Part shown: piece by piece, positions 37,291-43,714 of the stretch | How positions within the stretch are numbered: position 1 is the stretch's first letter | Layout: every line of letters begins with the position of its first letter | Source of the DNA: Paludibacteraceae bacterium | GTDB taxonomy: Bacteria > Bacteroidota > Bacteroidia > Bacteroidales > Paludibacteraceae | Direction: 5' to 3' | Assembly (NCBI GenBank): GCA_017553575.1 | Contig: JAFZKQ010000048.1 | Coordinates: 1 to 43,714 of the forward strand | Length of the DNA: 43,714 nt | Notes under the pieces: model-generated | What the model was told of the DNA's origin: nothing | What the model saw: only the letters and a program-made list of their open reading frames with translations | Database searches by the model: none | Made by a program: the position numbers and the translations under genes

Positions 37291-38958
37291 TCAAGCGACA
37301 CCCGCATCTTTCAGCAACTCTTTCGCATTGTTTATAGCCGCCTCCGTAAGGTTCGCTCCACTCAACATCTGGGCGATCTCCGCAACTCGATCCTCTCCAC
37401 TCAGTTTCTTGATGCAAGAGACGGTACCCGACTCAACATCTTGTTTATACACTTTATAGTGGCATGCCCCCTTAGAGGCAATCTGAGGCAAGTGCGTGAT
37501 GCTCAAAACCTGCATGTGGCTCGACATATTCTGCATCATGGCTCCCATCTTGGCGGCAATCTCACCAGAGACACCCGTATCAATCTCGTCGAATATAATC
37601 GTAGGCAAAGCCTCCGATTTCGACAAAATATACTTGAGCGCCAACATCACACGGGAGATCTCTCCACCTGAAGCAATCGACGCTATCGGGTTCAATCCAC
37701 GATCCTTATTGGCGGAGAAGAGGAATGTGACAGCATCCATACCGCAAGGGCCAAACTTATCCAACGTCTTGAAATCCAATTGCACACGGGCATTCGGCAT
37801 ACCCAAGCCATGCAACAGCTCCGACAACTCCGACTCAATGGCGGGCGCAGAAGCCTTTCTACTATCGGACAAGGCTTGAGCCAAGGACAAAACCTTTTGC
37901 TCCTGCTCGGCCAACTCCTTCTCCAATGCAACAATCTCGTCCGCTCCCGAATCCAAATCCTGCAACTGAGCCTCATAAGAGGCCTGCAAAGCCAACAGAC
38001 CCGAAACGGAATCGACATTGTGCTTCTTTTCCAACGTATAGATAACATCCAAACGGTCGTTCACAAAATCCAAACGGTTCGGATCTACCTCCATATCACT
38101 ATTCAGGGCATCCAACTCATGCAAGATGTCCTTCACCTCTATCAAGCAAGAATCTAATCGTCCAGACAAGTCTGACAAGCCTGAAACGAAACCGGAGACC
38201 GAATTAAGAGCACCGACAGCCTCCTTCAACGATTGGTTTACAGACTGTTCCGACTCGTCGATCAAATAGACCGCCTTCGACAAAGCCTCCTTTATCTCGG
38301 TGGCATGGGCCAACTGCTCCGACTCCGCCTCCAACTCTTCCTGCTCATTCTCCGACAAGGCAACCTCCCGCAACTGGTTCAATTGGAACTCTGCGTAGTC
38401 TCGGTTGGCGTTCTTTTGTGCCAACTCCTCCTTGAGGTGGTTCAGACGACGGGAAATGGCGGTAAATTGGGTATATTCTGCCTCATATTCTTGGAGACGA
38501 GGCCTATTTTGTGCTATCGAATCGACAATCTGCAGTTGGAAACGACTGTCGCTCAGCAAAAGATTTTCATGTTGGGAATGGATATCCAACAAATGCTCGC
38601 CCAAGGATTTCAGGGTCGAGATATTGACGGGCGTATCATTGACGAAAGAGCGGGACTTCCCCGAAGAGGAGATCTCCCTGCGCAACACGCACTCGTCATC
38701 GTAATCCAAATCCTCCGCCTCGAAAAAAGGCTTCAAGGCATATTGGGCTATGTCGAAAACAGCCTCAACCACACACTTCTTCTCCGGATTCTTGATGGCC
38801 TTCGAGTCGGAACGCTGACCGAGAAGCAGGTTCAAGGCGCCCAACAAGATGGACTTACCTGCACCCGTCTCACCTGTAATCACGGAAAAGCCCGGATAGA
38901 GTTCAATCTCCGTCCGATCAATCAAGGCATAATTCTCAACCAGCAACCTCTTCAACAT
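37291..38958 (-). CDS. recN: DNA repair protein RecN
   Basis: A 555-residue SMC-like ATPase of double-strand break repair. The Walker A motif is VITGETGAGKS near residue 30; two coiled-coil arms fill the middle (about 150-350), and the C-terminal head has IASGGEISRVMLALKYIL and the Walker B PTIIFDEIDTGVSG. Length matches the family. It is preceded by porD with a 10-bp gap and is the last gene of the coaBC-porD-recN run. Confidence 0.95.
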   Translation of the reverse strand: MLKRLLVENYALIDRTEIELYPGFSVITGETGAGKSILLGALNLLLGQRSDSKAIKNPEKKCVVEAVFDIAQYALKPFFEAEDLDYDDECVLRREISSSGKSRSFVNDTPVNISTLKSLGEHLLDIHSQHENLLLSDSRFQLQIVDSIAQNRPRLQEYEAEYTQFTAISRRLNHLKEELAQKNANRDYAEFQLNQLREVALSENEQEELEAESEQLAHATEIKEALSKAVYLIDESEQSVNQSLKEAVGALNSVSGFVSGLSDLSGRLDSCLIEVKDILHELDALNSDMEVDPNRLDFVNDRLDVIYTLEKKHNVDSVSGLLALQASYEAQLQDLDSGADEIVALEKELAEQEQKVLSLAQALSDSRKASAPAIESELSELLHGLGMPNARVQLDFKTLDKFGPCGMDAVTFLFSANKDRGLNPIASIASGGEISRVMLALKYILSKSEALPTIIFDEIDTGVSGEIAAKMGAMMQNMSSHMQVLSITHLPQIASKGACHYKVYKQDVESGTVSCIKKLSGEDRVAEIAQMLSGANLTEAAINNAKELLKDAGVA

Positions 38959-38968
38959 ACCCTGCCCA

Positions 38969-39862
38969 TCAATTATTCAACAAAGACTTCAACTTGGATG
39001 ATTGAGTCGGCAACAAAGCCGTCATAATATCATAGACCTTCTTGCGCTCATCGGCGGTGGCGTCTTGGAACATATCCATAATCTCGTTCATCTTCGACTC
39101 AGCAAAAAGCTGCAAGGCGATGGAGAACGGTTTCTCACGATTCAACTCTTGGAGGTAAGGAAGATTCTCGAAAATCTTCGTCCTACCCTTCTCCGTCATT
39201 TGGAACATCTCGTCCAAGCCTAAACGGTGGTACTCGTAGCTCACATCACGCAACTTACGCAAACGCTCGTCACGATACTCGCTGATGATGGCATAGCGGT
39301 TCTTGTCGCTTTGGAAGGCCTTCCAACCCAAATCGTCGGACGACTGAGCCAAGGCTGCGATAGCCTCCGCCTTCTCGAAATATTTCGTTCCTCCGCAACG
39401 GCTGAACGAATCGAAGTTCAAGCCCAAGATGACATTGACATAGAAAGCCATGACCGACATCAAATTAGACTCGTACGTATTCTCGTTGAACTCCAGACGG
39501 TCAGCCTGAGCATAGGTGAACTTGAAGTTTTCATCCTTGAAATTGAAGATCGGCGTCGTGTAGGACGAGTTGAAGACAGGGCGGTTGGACTGCACCTGCA
39601 AGTTGCCCGAATAGTTGTCGCCCGCCGCCGAAGTGATCGTGATGATGAAGCTGCAATTGATTCGCTCCTCGTTTTGGAAGATGGCATCCGTCCAACGACG
39701 AGAGTTCATAAACTCCGTCAACCGATTGCCCAACTCCGTATAAATATCCTTGTTCGTTCCCTCAATGTTATCTGTATTGACCGTGATACGGCAATCCAAC
39801 TCCTGCGCACTCAGTAAATTGAACATCGAGCACAAGCATATCGTAACAAAAAAATTTCTCAT
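38969..39862 (-). CDS. porD: Type IX secretion protein PorD (DUF4835)
   Basis: 297 residues with a signal peptide ending LSAQ. The start of the mature part, ELDCRITVNTDNIEGTNKDIYTEL, and the NSRRWTDAIFQNEERINC segment are hallmarks of DUF4835, the family named PorD in Porphyromonas gingivalis, where it is needed for T9SS assembly. It is periplasmic or outer-membrane associated, and its exact role is not established. The position between coaBC (four-base overlap) and recN is a gene order I recall for the phylum, which strengthens the call. Confidence 0.88.
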   Translation of the reverse strand: MRNFFVTICLCSMFNLLSAQELDCRITVNTDNIEGTNKDIYTELGNRLTEFMNSRRWTDAIFQNEERINCSFIITITSAAGDNYSGNLQVQSNRPVFNSSYTTPIFNFKDENFKFTYAQADRLEFNENTYESNLMSVMAFYVNVILGLNFDSFSRCGGTKYFEKAEAIAALAQSSDDLGWKAFQSDKNRYAIISEYRDERLRKLRDVSYEYHRLGLDEMFQMTEKGRTKIFENLPYLQELNREKPFSIALQLFAESKMNEIMDMFQDATADERKKVYDIMTALLPTQSSKLKSLLNN

Positions 39863-41085
39863 ATTTCCACCGTGTTTTTCTTATTAGCCAACAAACGAAC
39901 CGCATAATCGACTATATCCTTAGCGACCAGCCTCTTATCCTTCAATTCGTAAGGAGAAGCCTCTCCCTGACGATTGATGATAGTCACCTTGTTCGTATCA
40001 TATTTAAATCCTGCATTCTTGTCGTTCAAAGAATTGAGGACGATAAAATCAAAATTCTTCCTTTCGCACTTACCCTTTGCATTGGCCACCTCGTCGTTCG
40101 TCTCCAAGGCGAAGCCAGCCAGCAATTGGTCAGGACGCTTTATCTTACCCAAGGCAGCCGCGATATCCTGCGTAGCCTTCAGCTCAAGGCTGAAATCGCC
40201 CGTCTTCTCCCGTTTCATCTTATGGTCAAGACATTGAGCCGGCGTATAATCCGCCACAGCCGCACACAAGATCTCCACATCCTGTTCCGGAGCAGCCTTC
40301 ATGGAGGCCTCATACATCTCCGCCGCGCTCTCCACGTCCACCACATGGATGTTCGGGTGGTGCGCCTTCACTTGGACAGGTCCAGAGATGAGCAAGACGT
40401 CGGCACCCCGCTCAGCGCACTCCTCCGCCAAGGCATAACCCATCTTTCCGGAAGAGTAGTTACCGATAAAACGGACAGGGTCCAACTTTTCGTATGTAGG
40501 TCCGGCCGTAATCATGACCCGTCTTCCCTTCAAATCCTGTGTCGAGGCGAAATAGGACTCCAGCGCCTTCACGATGTCGGCAGGCTCGGCCATTCGTCCC
40601 TTCCCTTCCAGGCCGCTGGCCAAAAAGCCGGTGCCCGGTTCGATGATATGGTTGCCATAGGAACGGAGCGTCTCAATATTTTTCTGCGTGGCAGGATGTG
40701 CATACATATCCAGATCCATGGCAGGAGCCAAGAAGACTGGGCACTTCGCGGAGAGATAGGTCGTCAGCAACAAGTTGTCAGCGATGCCGTTGGCCATCTT
40801 GCCCAAGCTGTTTGCCGTCGCAGGCGCGATCAGATAGGCATCCGCCCAGAGACCCAACTTCACATGGCTGTTCCACTCCCCGTTCTCAGGGTTGAAGAAA
40901 TCGACCAAGATCGGATTGCCCGAAAGGGTGGCCATCGTCAATGGCGTTATGAACTGCTTCGCCAGAGGGGTCATCACCACTTTGACAGAGGCGCCCCGCT
41001 TGACCAACTCGCGGACGATGAGTGCGCTCTTGTAGGCGGCGATTCCGCCCGTCACGCCCAAAATTATGTTCTTCCCGTTTAGCAT
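39859..41085 (-). CDS. coaBC: Bifunctional phosphopantothenoylcysteine decarboxylase/synthase
   Basis: A 408-residue enzyme of coenzyme A synthesis. Residues 1-180 form the FMN decarboxylase half (GVTGGIAAYKSA, WADAYLIAPATANSLGKMANGIADNLL, FLAPAMDLDMY with the active-site His93-like region NSHV nearby). Residues about 185-400 form the synthase half (RRVMITAGPTYEKLDPVRFIGNYSSGKMGYALAEE, then AAVADYTPAQ). Both halves look complete. It overlaps porD by four bases, and a hairpin separates it from rpoZ. Confidence 0.94.
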   Translation of the reverse strand: MLNGKNIILGVTGGIAAYKSALIVRELVKRGASVKVVMTPLAKQFITPLTMATLSGNPILVDFFNPENGEWNSHVKLGLWADAYLIAPATANSLGKMANGIADNLLLTTYLSAKCPVFLAPAMDLDMYAHPATQKNIETLRSYGNHIIEPGTGFLASGLEGKGRMAEPADIVKALESYFASTQDLKGRRVMITAGPTYEKLDPVRFIGNYSSGKMGYALAEECAERGADVLLISGPVQVKAHHPNIHVVDVESAAEMYEASMKAAPEQDVEILCAAVADYTPAQCLDHKMKREKTGDFSLELKATQDIAAALGKIKRPDQLLAGFALETNDEVANAKGKCERKNFDFIVLNSLNDKNAGFKYDTNKVTIINRQGEASPYELKDKRLVAKDIVDYAVRLLANKKNTVEI

Positions 41086-41117
41086 AGTATTCCTTAGTTA
41101 TCACGCAGAAAACAGAA

Positions 41118-41154
41118 AAAAGATAAAGGACTATAAGAATAGCTCTTTATCTTT
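41118..41154 (-). terminator. Terminator of bamD-rpoZ
   Basis: AAAAGATAAAG (41118-41128) pairs with CTTTATCTTTT (41144-41154), 11 bp around a 15-nt loop. Read on the minus strand it ends in a T-rich tract. It lies about 65 bp past rpoZ and 33 bp before coaBC. Confidence 0.65.
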
Positions 41155-41219
41155 TCCCTTCCCTTATCCATTGCCATGCCTGCCGAAAGCAAAGGCACGA
41201 CGCAAAAAAGAACCTCTTA

Positions 41220-41549
41220 TTATTTATTGTTGTTCTTTAAAGGATTCCTATAATAAACCTTGCCCTCTTGGTATTCTTGAGCGGCAATCAAAGTCGGTTT
41301 CGGCAATTTCTCGTAGAAACGGGAAATCTCGATTTGCTCCCTATTTTCGAAAACCTCTTCCAAGTTGTCGTTGAAAGAAGCGAACTCTTGGAGTTTCTTC
41401 TCTAATTCGTTCTTAATCTCCACTGATATTTGGTTCGCTCTTTTAGCAATGATGCATACTGTCTCATAAACATTGCCTGTGTCCGCACACAACGAATTCA
41501 TATCACGAGTGATGGTTGTTGTAGGAGCCGATACTTTCTTATAATCCAT
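41220..41549 (-). CDS. rpoZ: RNA polymerase omega subunit-like protein
   Basis: 109 residues without a signal peptide. The stretch TGNVYETVCIIAKRANQIS is the Bacteroidota form of the omega/Rpb6 core motif, in which an (A/K)RA.QI helix clasps the beta-prime subunit. The C-terminal half is charged. Bacteroidota omega is so divergent that it is often annotated only as hypothetical or Rpb6-like, so I hold this call as probable. It lies 27 bp after bamD and upstream of coaBC, a neighbourhood that fits. Confidence 0.82.
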   Translation of the reverse strand: MDYKKVSAPTTTITRDMNSLCADTGNVYETVCIIAKRANQISVEIKNELEKKLQEFASFNDNLEEVFENREQIEISRFYEKLPKPTLIAAQEYQEGKVYYRNPLKNNNK

Positions 41550-41576
41550 AACTTATAGAAATTTGTATTTGTTGAC

Positions 41577-42389
41577 TTATTCTTCTTTCTTTATTTTTTT
41601 GGACGCCTTATCAAAGATGTGTTGGGCATCCTTTCTGTATTTGCCGTTAGGGAAATCGTTGATGAAATTGTAGTATTCATCGACCGTATCCCGGTAACGC
41701 TCTTCCTGTTTGCTTTCCACGCTCAATTCAGCCTCTTCGAACCTTGACTTCAGGATGAGGAACTCGAAATCCTCCTCGAATCGGCTTCCCGGATACTCTT
41801 TCAAGGCATTTTGGGCGGCGATGATGGCCGACTGGTAATTGTTGCCTTGGTAGTTGCCCAACTTATTGTAGAGTTTCACGTTCAGATAGGCCTTTTCGGC
41901 CAACTTGTCACGCAACTCCGTCATCAATTTTTGGACCTCCTCCTTCCGCGCGCTCTGCGGGTAGAGTTCCAGGAATGAATTGAATTCGTCTATGGCTTTT
42001 ATGGTGAACTCCTGATCCAACTTGGCTTCGGGAGACTCCAAATAATAGCAATAACCCACATGATACTTGCACTCTTCCGCATATTTCCCTCTCGGATAGC
42101 TTCTCGCATAGCCGGAGAAATAGCTTCTGGCCGTCAGGTTGTCTTCATTCTTGAAATGGGACATGGCCAACAAGTAGAGGGCCTCCTCACCCTTCGCCGT
42201 TCCGCGGAAAGGCACGACGACCGATTCCAAAAGAGTTGCCGCGTTCAAGTACTTCTTCTTCTCGTAATACTCCTTCGCCTTCGTGAACTTGAGGTCGTTA
42301 TCCGTACTTTTCAGCAAGGAATTGTAACCCGAGCAGCCCGAAAGGAGCAGCACAGAAAGCGCCAATATGTAAAATCTCTTTAATTCCAT
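41577..42389 (-). CDS. bamD: Outer membrane assembly lipoprotein BamD
   Basis: 270 residues. The signal peptide ends in lipobox LSGC (Cys19). The mature part is five TPR-like helical hairpins: KAKEYYEKKKYLNAATLLE, EALYLLAMSHFKNED, CKYHVGYCYYLESPEAKLDQEFTIKAIDEFNSFLELYP (read in parts), and AQNALKEYPGSRFEEDFEFLIL. BamD belongs to the BAM complex that folds outer-membrane proteins, such as the patatin barrel in this window. It leads the bamD-rpoZ unit, and a -7 box lies 15 bp upstream of its ATG. Confidence 0.9.
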   Translation of the reverse strand: MELKRFYILALSVLLLSGCSGYNSLLKSTDNDLKFTKAKEYYEKKKYLNAATLLESVVVPFRGTAKGEEALYLLAMSHFKNEDNLTARSYFSGYARSYPRGKYAEECKYHVGYCYYLESPEAKLDQEFTIKAIDEFNSFLELYPQSARKEEVQKLMTELRDKLAEKAYLNVKLYNKLGNYQGNNYQSAIIAAQNALKEYPGSRFEEDFEFLILKSRFEEAELSVESKQEERYRDTVDEYYNFINDFPNGKYRKDAQHIFDKASKKIKKEE

Positions 42390-42403
42390 CTTATTTTATT
42401 CCG

Positions 42404-42411
42404 CAAAATTA
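42404..42411 (-). promoter_or_regulatory. Possible -7 box of bamD
   Basis: The minus strand reads TAATTTTG (42411-42404), a TAnnTTTG match only 15 bp before the ATG, which would leave a leader of about 8 nt. No -33 TTTG is found at the proper distance. Confidence 0.35.
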
Positions 42412-42517
42412 CCAAATCAAATTCAATAGAAAAAGCGAAAGCCGCTTTTTTAACGAATATTATTTCCGAAACAAGGGGAAAATTGCCTCCCGCCCCTTGC
42501 GGAAAACGCAAATATTA

Positions 42518-42548
42518 TTTGTTTTTCACCATTTGATTGCTACTTTTG
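42518..42548 (+). promoter_or_regulatory. Promoter of the DUF5606 gene
   Basis: TTTG (42518-42521), 19 nt, TACTTTTG (42541-42548): a complete Bacteroidota promoter, giving a leader of about 60 nt. The TTTG is one arm of a short palindrome, CAAATATTATTTG (42509-42521). Confidence 0.8.
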
Positions 42549-42611
42549 CAATCGCTATGATGGTGATTATGCTATCCCCATTAATATTAACGTAATTATT
42601 CATTATTTTAT

Positions 42612-43007
42612 ATGTTAAAGAAAATATTGTCTATTTCAGGCAAACCCGGTCTATACGAATTAGTATCGCAAGGAAAGAACATGCTGATTGTGGAATCGCT
42701 TTCAGAGAAGAAGCGCCTACCAGCCTATGCGAACGAGAAAATCATCTCATTGGCGGACATCGCCATCTTCACAGACGAGGACGAAGTTCCGTTGAAGACG
42801 GTCTTCAACTCCATCAAGACAAAGGAAAGTGGCAAAGAGGCTTCCATCAGTCCGAAGAGCAAGCCAGAAGAGCTCCGCGAATATTTCGCCACCATCTTGC
42901 CTAATTTCGACCGCAACCGCGTATACCCTTCCGACATCAAGAAGGTCATCACATGGTACAACCTTTTGGTCGCAGCCGGAAAAGACGATTTTTCGGAAGA
43001 GGCTTAA
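42612..43007 (+). CDS. DUF5606 protein
   Basis: 131 residues without signal peptide. The N-terminal 55 residues (LKKILSISGKPGLYELVSQG, KRLPAYANEKIISLADIAIFTD) match the small beta-rich DUF5606 domain found in most Bacteroidota; the C-terminal half is helical (EELREYFATILPNFDRNRVYPSDIKKVITWYNLLV). It is probably cytoplasmic and perhaps nucleic-acid or protein binding, but no function is known. It has its own strong promoter and a terminator-like hairpin, so it is a single-gene unit; its wide conservation suggests a housekeeping role. Confidence 0.85.
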   Translation: MLKKILSISGKPGLYELVSQGKNMLIVESLSEKKRLPAYANEKIISLADIAIFTDEDEVPLKTVFNSIKTKESGKEASISPKSKPEELREYFATILPNFDRNRVYPSDIKKVITWYNLLVAAGKDDFSEEA

Positions 43008-43028
43008 GTCAAACAAAGCATACAAGAG

Positions 43029-43058
43029 AGGGGGCATGCCTGACGGGGTGTGCCCCCT
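43029..43058 (+). terminator. Hairpin downstream of the DUF5606 gene
   Basis: AGGGGGCA (43029-43036) pairs with TGCCCCCT (43051-43058), 8 bp and GC-rich, but only a weak T-run follows (TGGTGTGTTT), so termination is likely, not certain. Confidence 0.6.
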
Positions 43059-43301
43059 TGGTGTGTTTAGGGGGAAGGCATTGAACAAACCTGACTTCAA
43101 ACTTAGCTTTCCTATTTAATTATCCGCCTGTACAACTGAAAATTAGACCATATCGTTTGCATTATCGTGTACTACATAGTTTGCTAATACATTAAGGGTA
43201 TTGCACATTGCCCATAGGTATGGAAACAACATTCCTACAATAAATAAATCAAAAAAAATTTCCAGACACGGATTACGAACAATGAGTTCGCAATCGTACT
43301 C

Positions 43302-43309
43302 TACTTTTG
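43302..43309 (+). promoter_or_regulatory. Promoter -7 box of the HAD gene
   Basis: TACTTTTG (43302-43309) is a perfect -7 match, 18 bp before the ATG at 43328. The -33 region holds the short inverted repeat CGAAC/GTTCG (43276-43290) and no TTTG. Confidence 0.55.
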
Positions 43310-43327
43310 CAACGTAATCAAAACAAT

Positions 43328-43714
43328 ATGGCAATGATTTACATCTTTGATTTGGACAACACTCTCATTTATTCCGACATCGCGAACAACATTTCGTACA
43401 GAGAGGCGATTAGGAATGTCATCGGAACAGAGTTGAATATCTGTTGCCCTCGAATAACAAGGAGTAGCATTGCAACCCAATTTCCAAATTTGTCCACAGA
43501 CGAGATGTCAAAAGTAATTCAAGAGAAGGAACACCAATATGAGAAACATATCAACAAAACAATTTTAAACACTGCGCTTGTGGATGTGCTCAAATATATG
43601 AAAGGCAAAAACATGTCTTCCATATTGCTAACTTACAGTTCAAAACATCGTGCAGAACAGTTGTTAAGGTTCCACGGAATTAGTAATCTGTTTTCTGCAA
43701 AATATTACAAAGAA
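43328..43714 (+). CDS. HAD-superfamily hydrolase, N-terminal part (cut by window edge)
   Basis: 129 codons are open from the ATG at 43328 to the last base, so the 3' end lies outside the window. The product begins MAMIYIFDLDNTLIYSD, which contains HAD motif I (DLDNT, with the two catalytic aspartates). A helical cap region follows (NISYREAIRNVIG, MSKVIQEKEHQYEKH), then SSILLTYSSKHRAEQLLRFHGI, whose TYSS fits motif II (a Ser/Thr after a strand). The phosphatase or phosphotransfer substrate is unknown, and motifs III and IV are missing from view. Codons are more AT-rich than in neighbouring genes. Confidence 0.8.
   Translation, partial: MAMIYIFDLDNTLIYSDIANNISYREAIRNVIGTELNICCPRITRSSIATQFPNLSTDEMSKVIQEKEHQYEKHINKTILNTALVDVLKYMKGKNMSSILLTYSSKHRAEQLLRFHGISNLFSAKYYKE

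Larger units (their letters stand above)
43008..43327. other. Gene-free interval before the HAD gene
   Basis: 320 bp of AT-rich sequence. It holds the hairpin at 43029-43058, a small inverted repeat CGAAC-AATGA-GTTCG (43276-43290) and a -7 box at 43302-43309. A 63-codon minus frame (43143-43334) is not convincing. Confidence 0.45.

Noticed and set aside
43143-43334. 63-codon minus-strand frame
   Set aside because: It overlaps the promoter and start of the HAD gene and shows no family features.

Overview
The window is chromosomal DNA from a member of the Bacteroidota, most likely the order Bacteroidales. The grounds are type IX secretion components (GldJ-like, PorD), BspA-type leucine-rich-repeat surface proteins, DUF4835, DUF4197 and DUF5606 proteins, many SPII lipoproteins, and promoters of the Bacteroidota form (TTTG, about 19 nt, TAnnTTTG) in place of sigma-70 boxes. 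Shine-Dalgarno sites are mostly weak or absent. I cannot name a genus from the sequence alone.

Layout. 1-137 (minus) is the 5' end of a group IIC intron that runs off the left edge. It sits directly behind the terminator of an electron-transfer operon, etfB-etfA-acyl-CoA dehydrogenase (3862-200, minus). Next come marC and a metallo-beta-lactamase-fold hydrolase (minus). From 5909 to 10875 (plus) lies a compact operon: a NapH-NapG-like membrane iron-sulfur fusion, a Tat-exported aldo/keto-reductase lipoprotein with two ferredoxin clusters, a DUF1893 protein, an ECF-type S component, and tatA-tatC. The Tat translocase is therefore encoded beside its probable substrates, and this is the most interesting system here. 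It is followed by a 39-codon peptide gene with its own promoter, palindrome and terminator (11090-11330).

11425-20110 (plus) is a surface/secretion block: a BspA-type LRR protein, a PlpD-like patatin/POTRA/barrel protein (type Vd secretion) and a six-module 1308-residue LRR protein ending in half a dockerin. 20351-27198 (minus) holds a MarR regulator, a radical SAM protein, an LTA-synthase-like phosphoglycerol transferase, a small membrane protein, murF and a GldJ-like lipoprotein. 27412-34759 (plus) holds folP, the c-di-AMP cyclase gene cdaA, a LolD-like ATPase, a large CILP/FAM171-like lipoprotein, and a DUF4197 lipoprotein-comF-lipoprotein-lipoprotein cluster.

35024-42389 (minus) holds a GH5 subfamily 8-like mannanase lipoprotein, an arginase-fold protein with half its metal ligands replaced, then recN, porD, coaBC, rpoZ and bamD, an order I recall as typical of the phylum. 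The right end (plus) has a DUF5606 protein and the first 129 codons of a HAD-superfamily hydrolase cut by the window edge.

I see no tRNA, rRNA, CRISPR array or insertion sequence. All family assignments come from reading motifs, without database searches.
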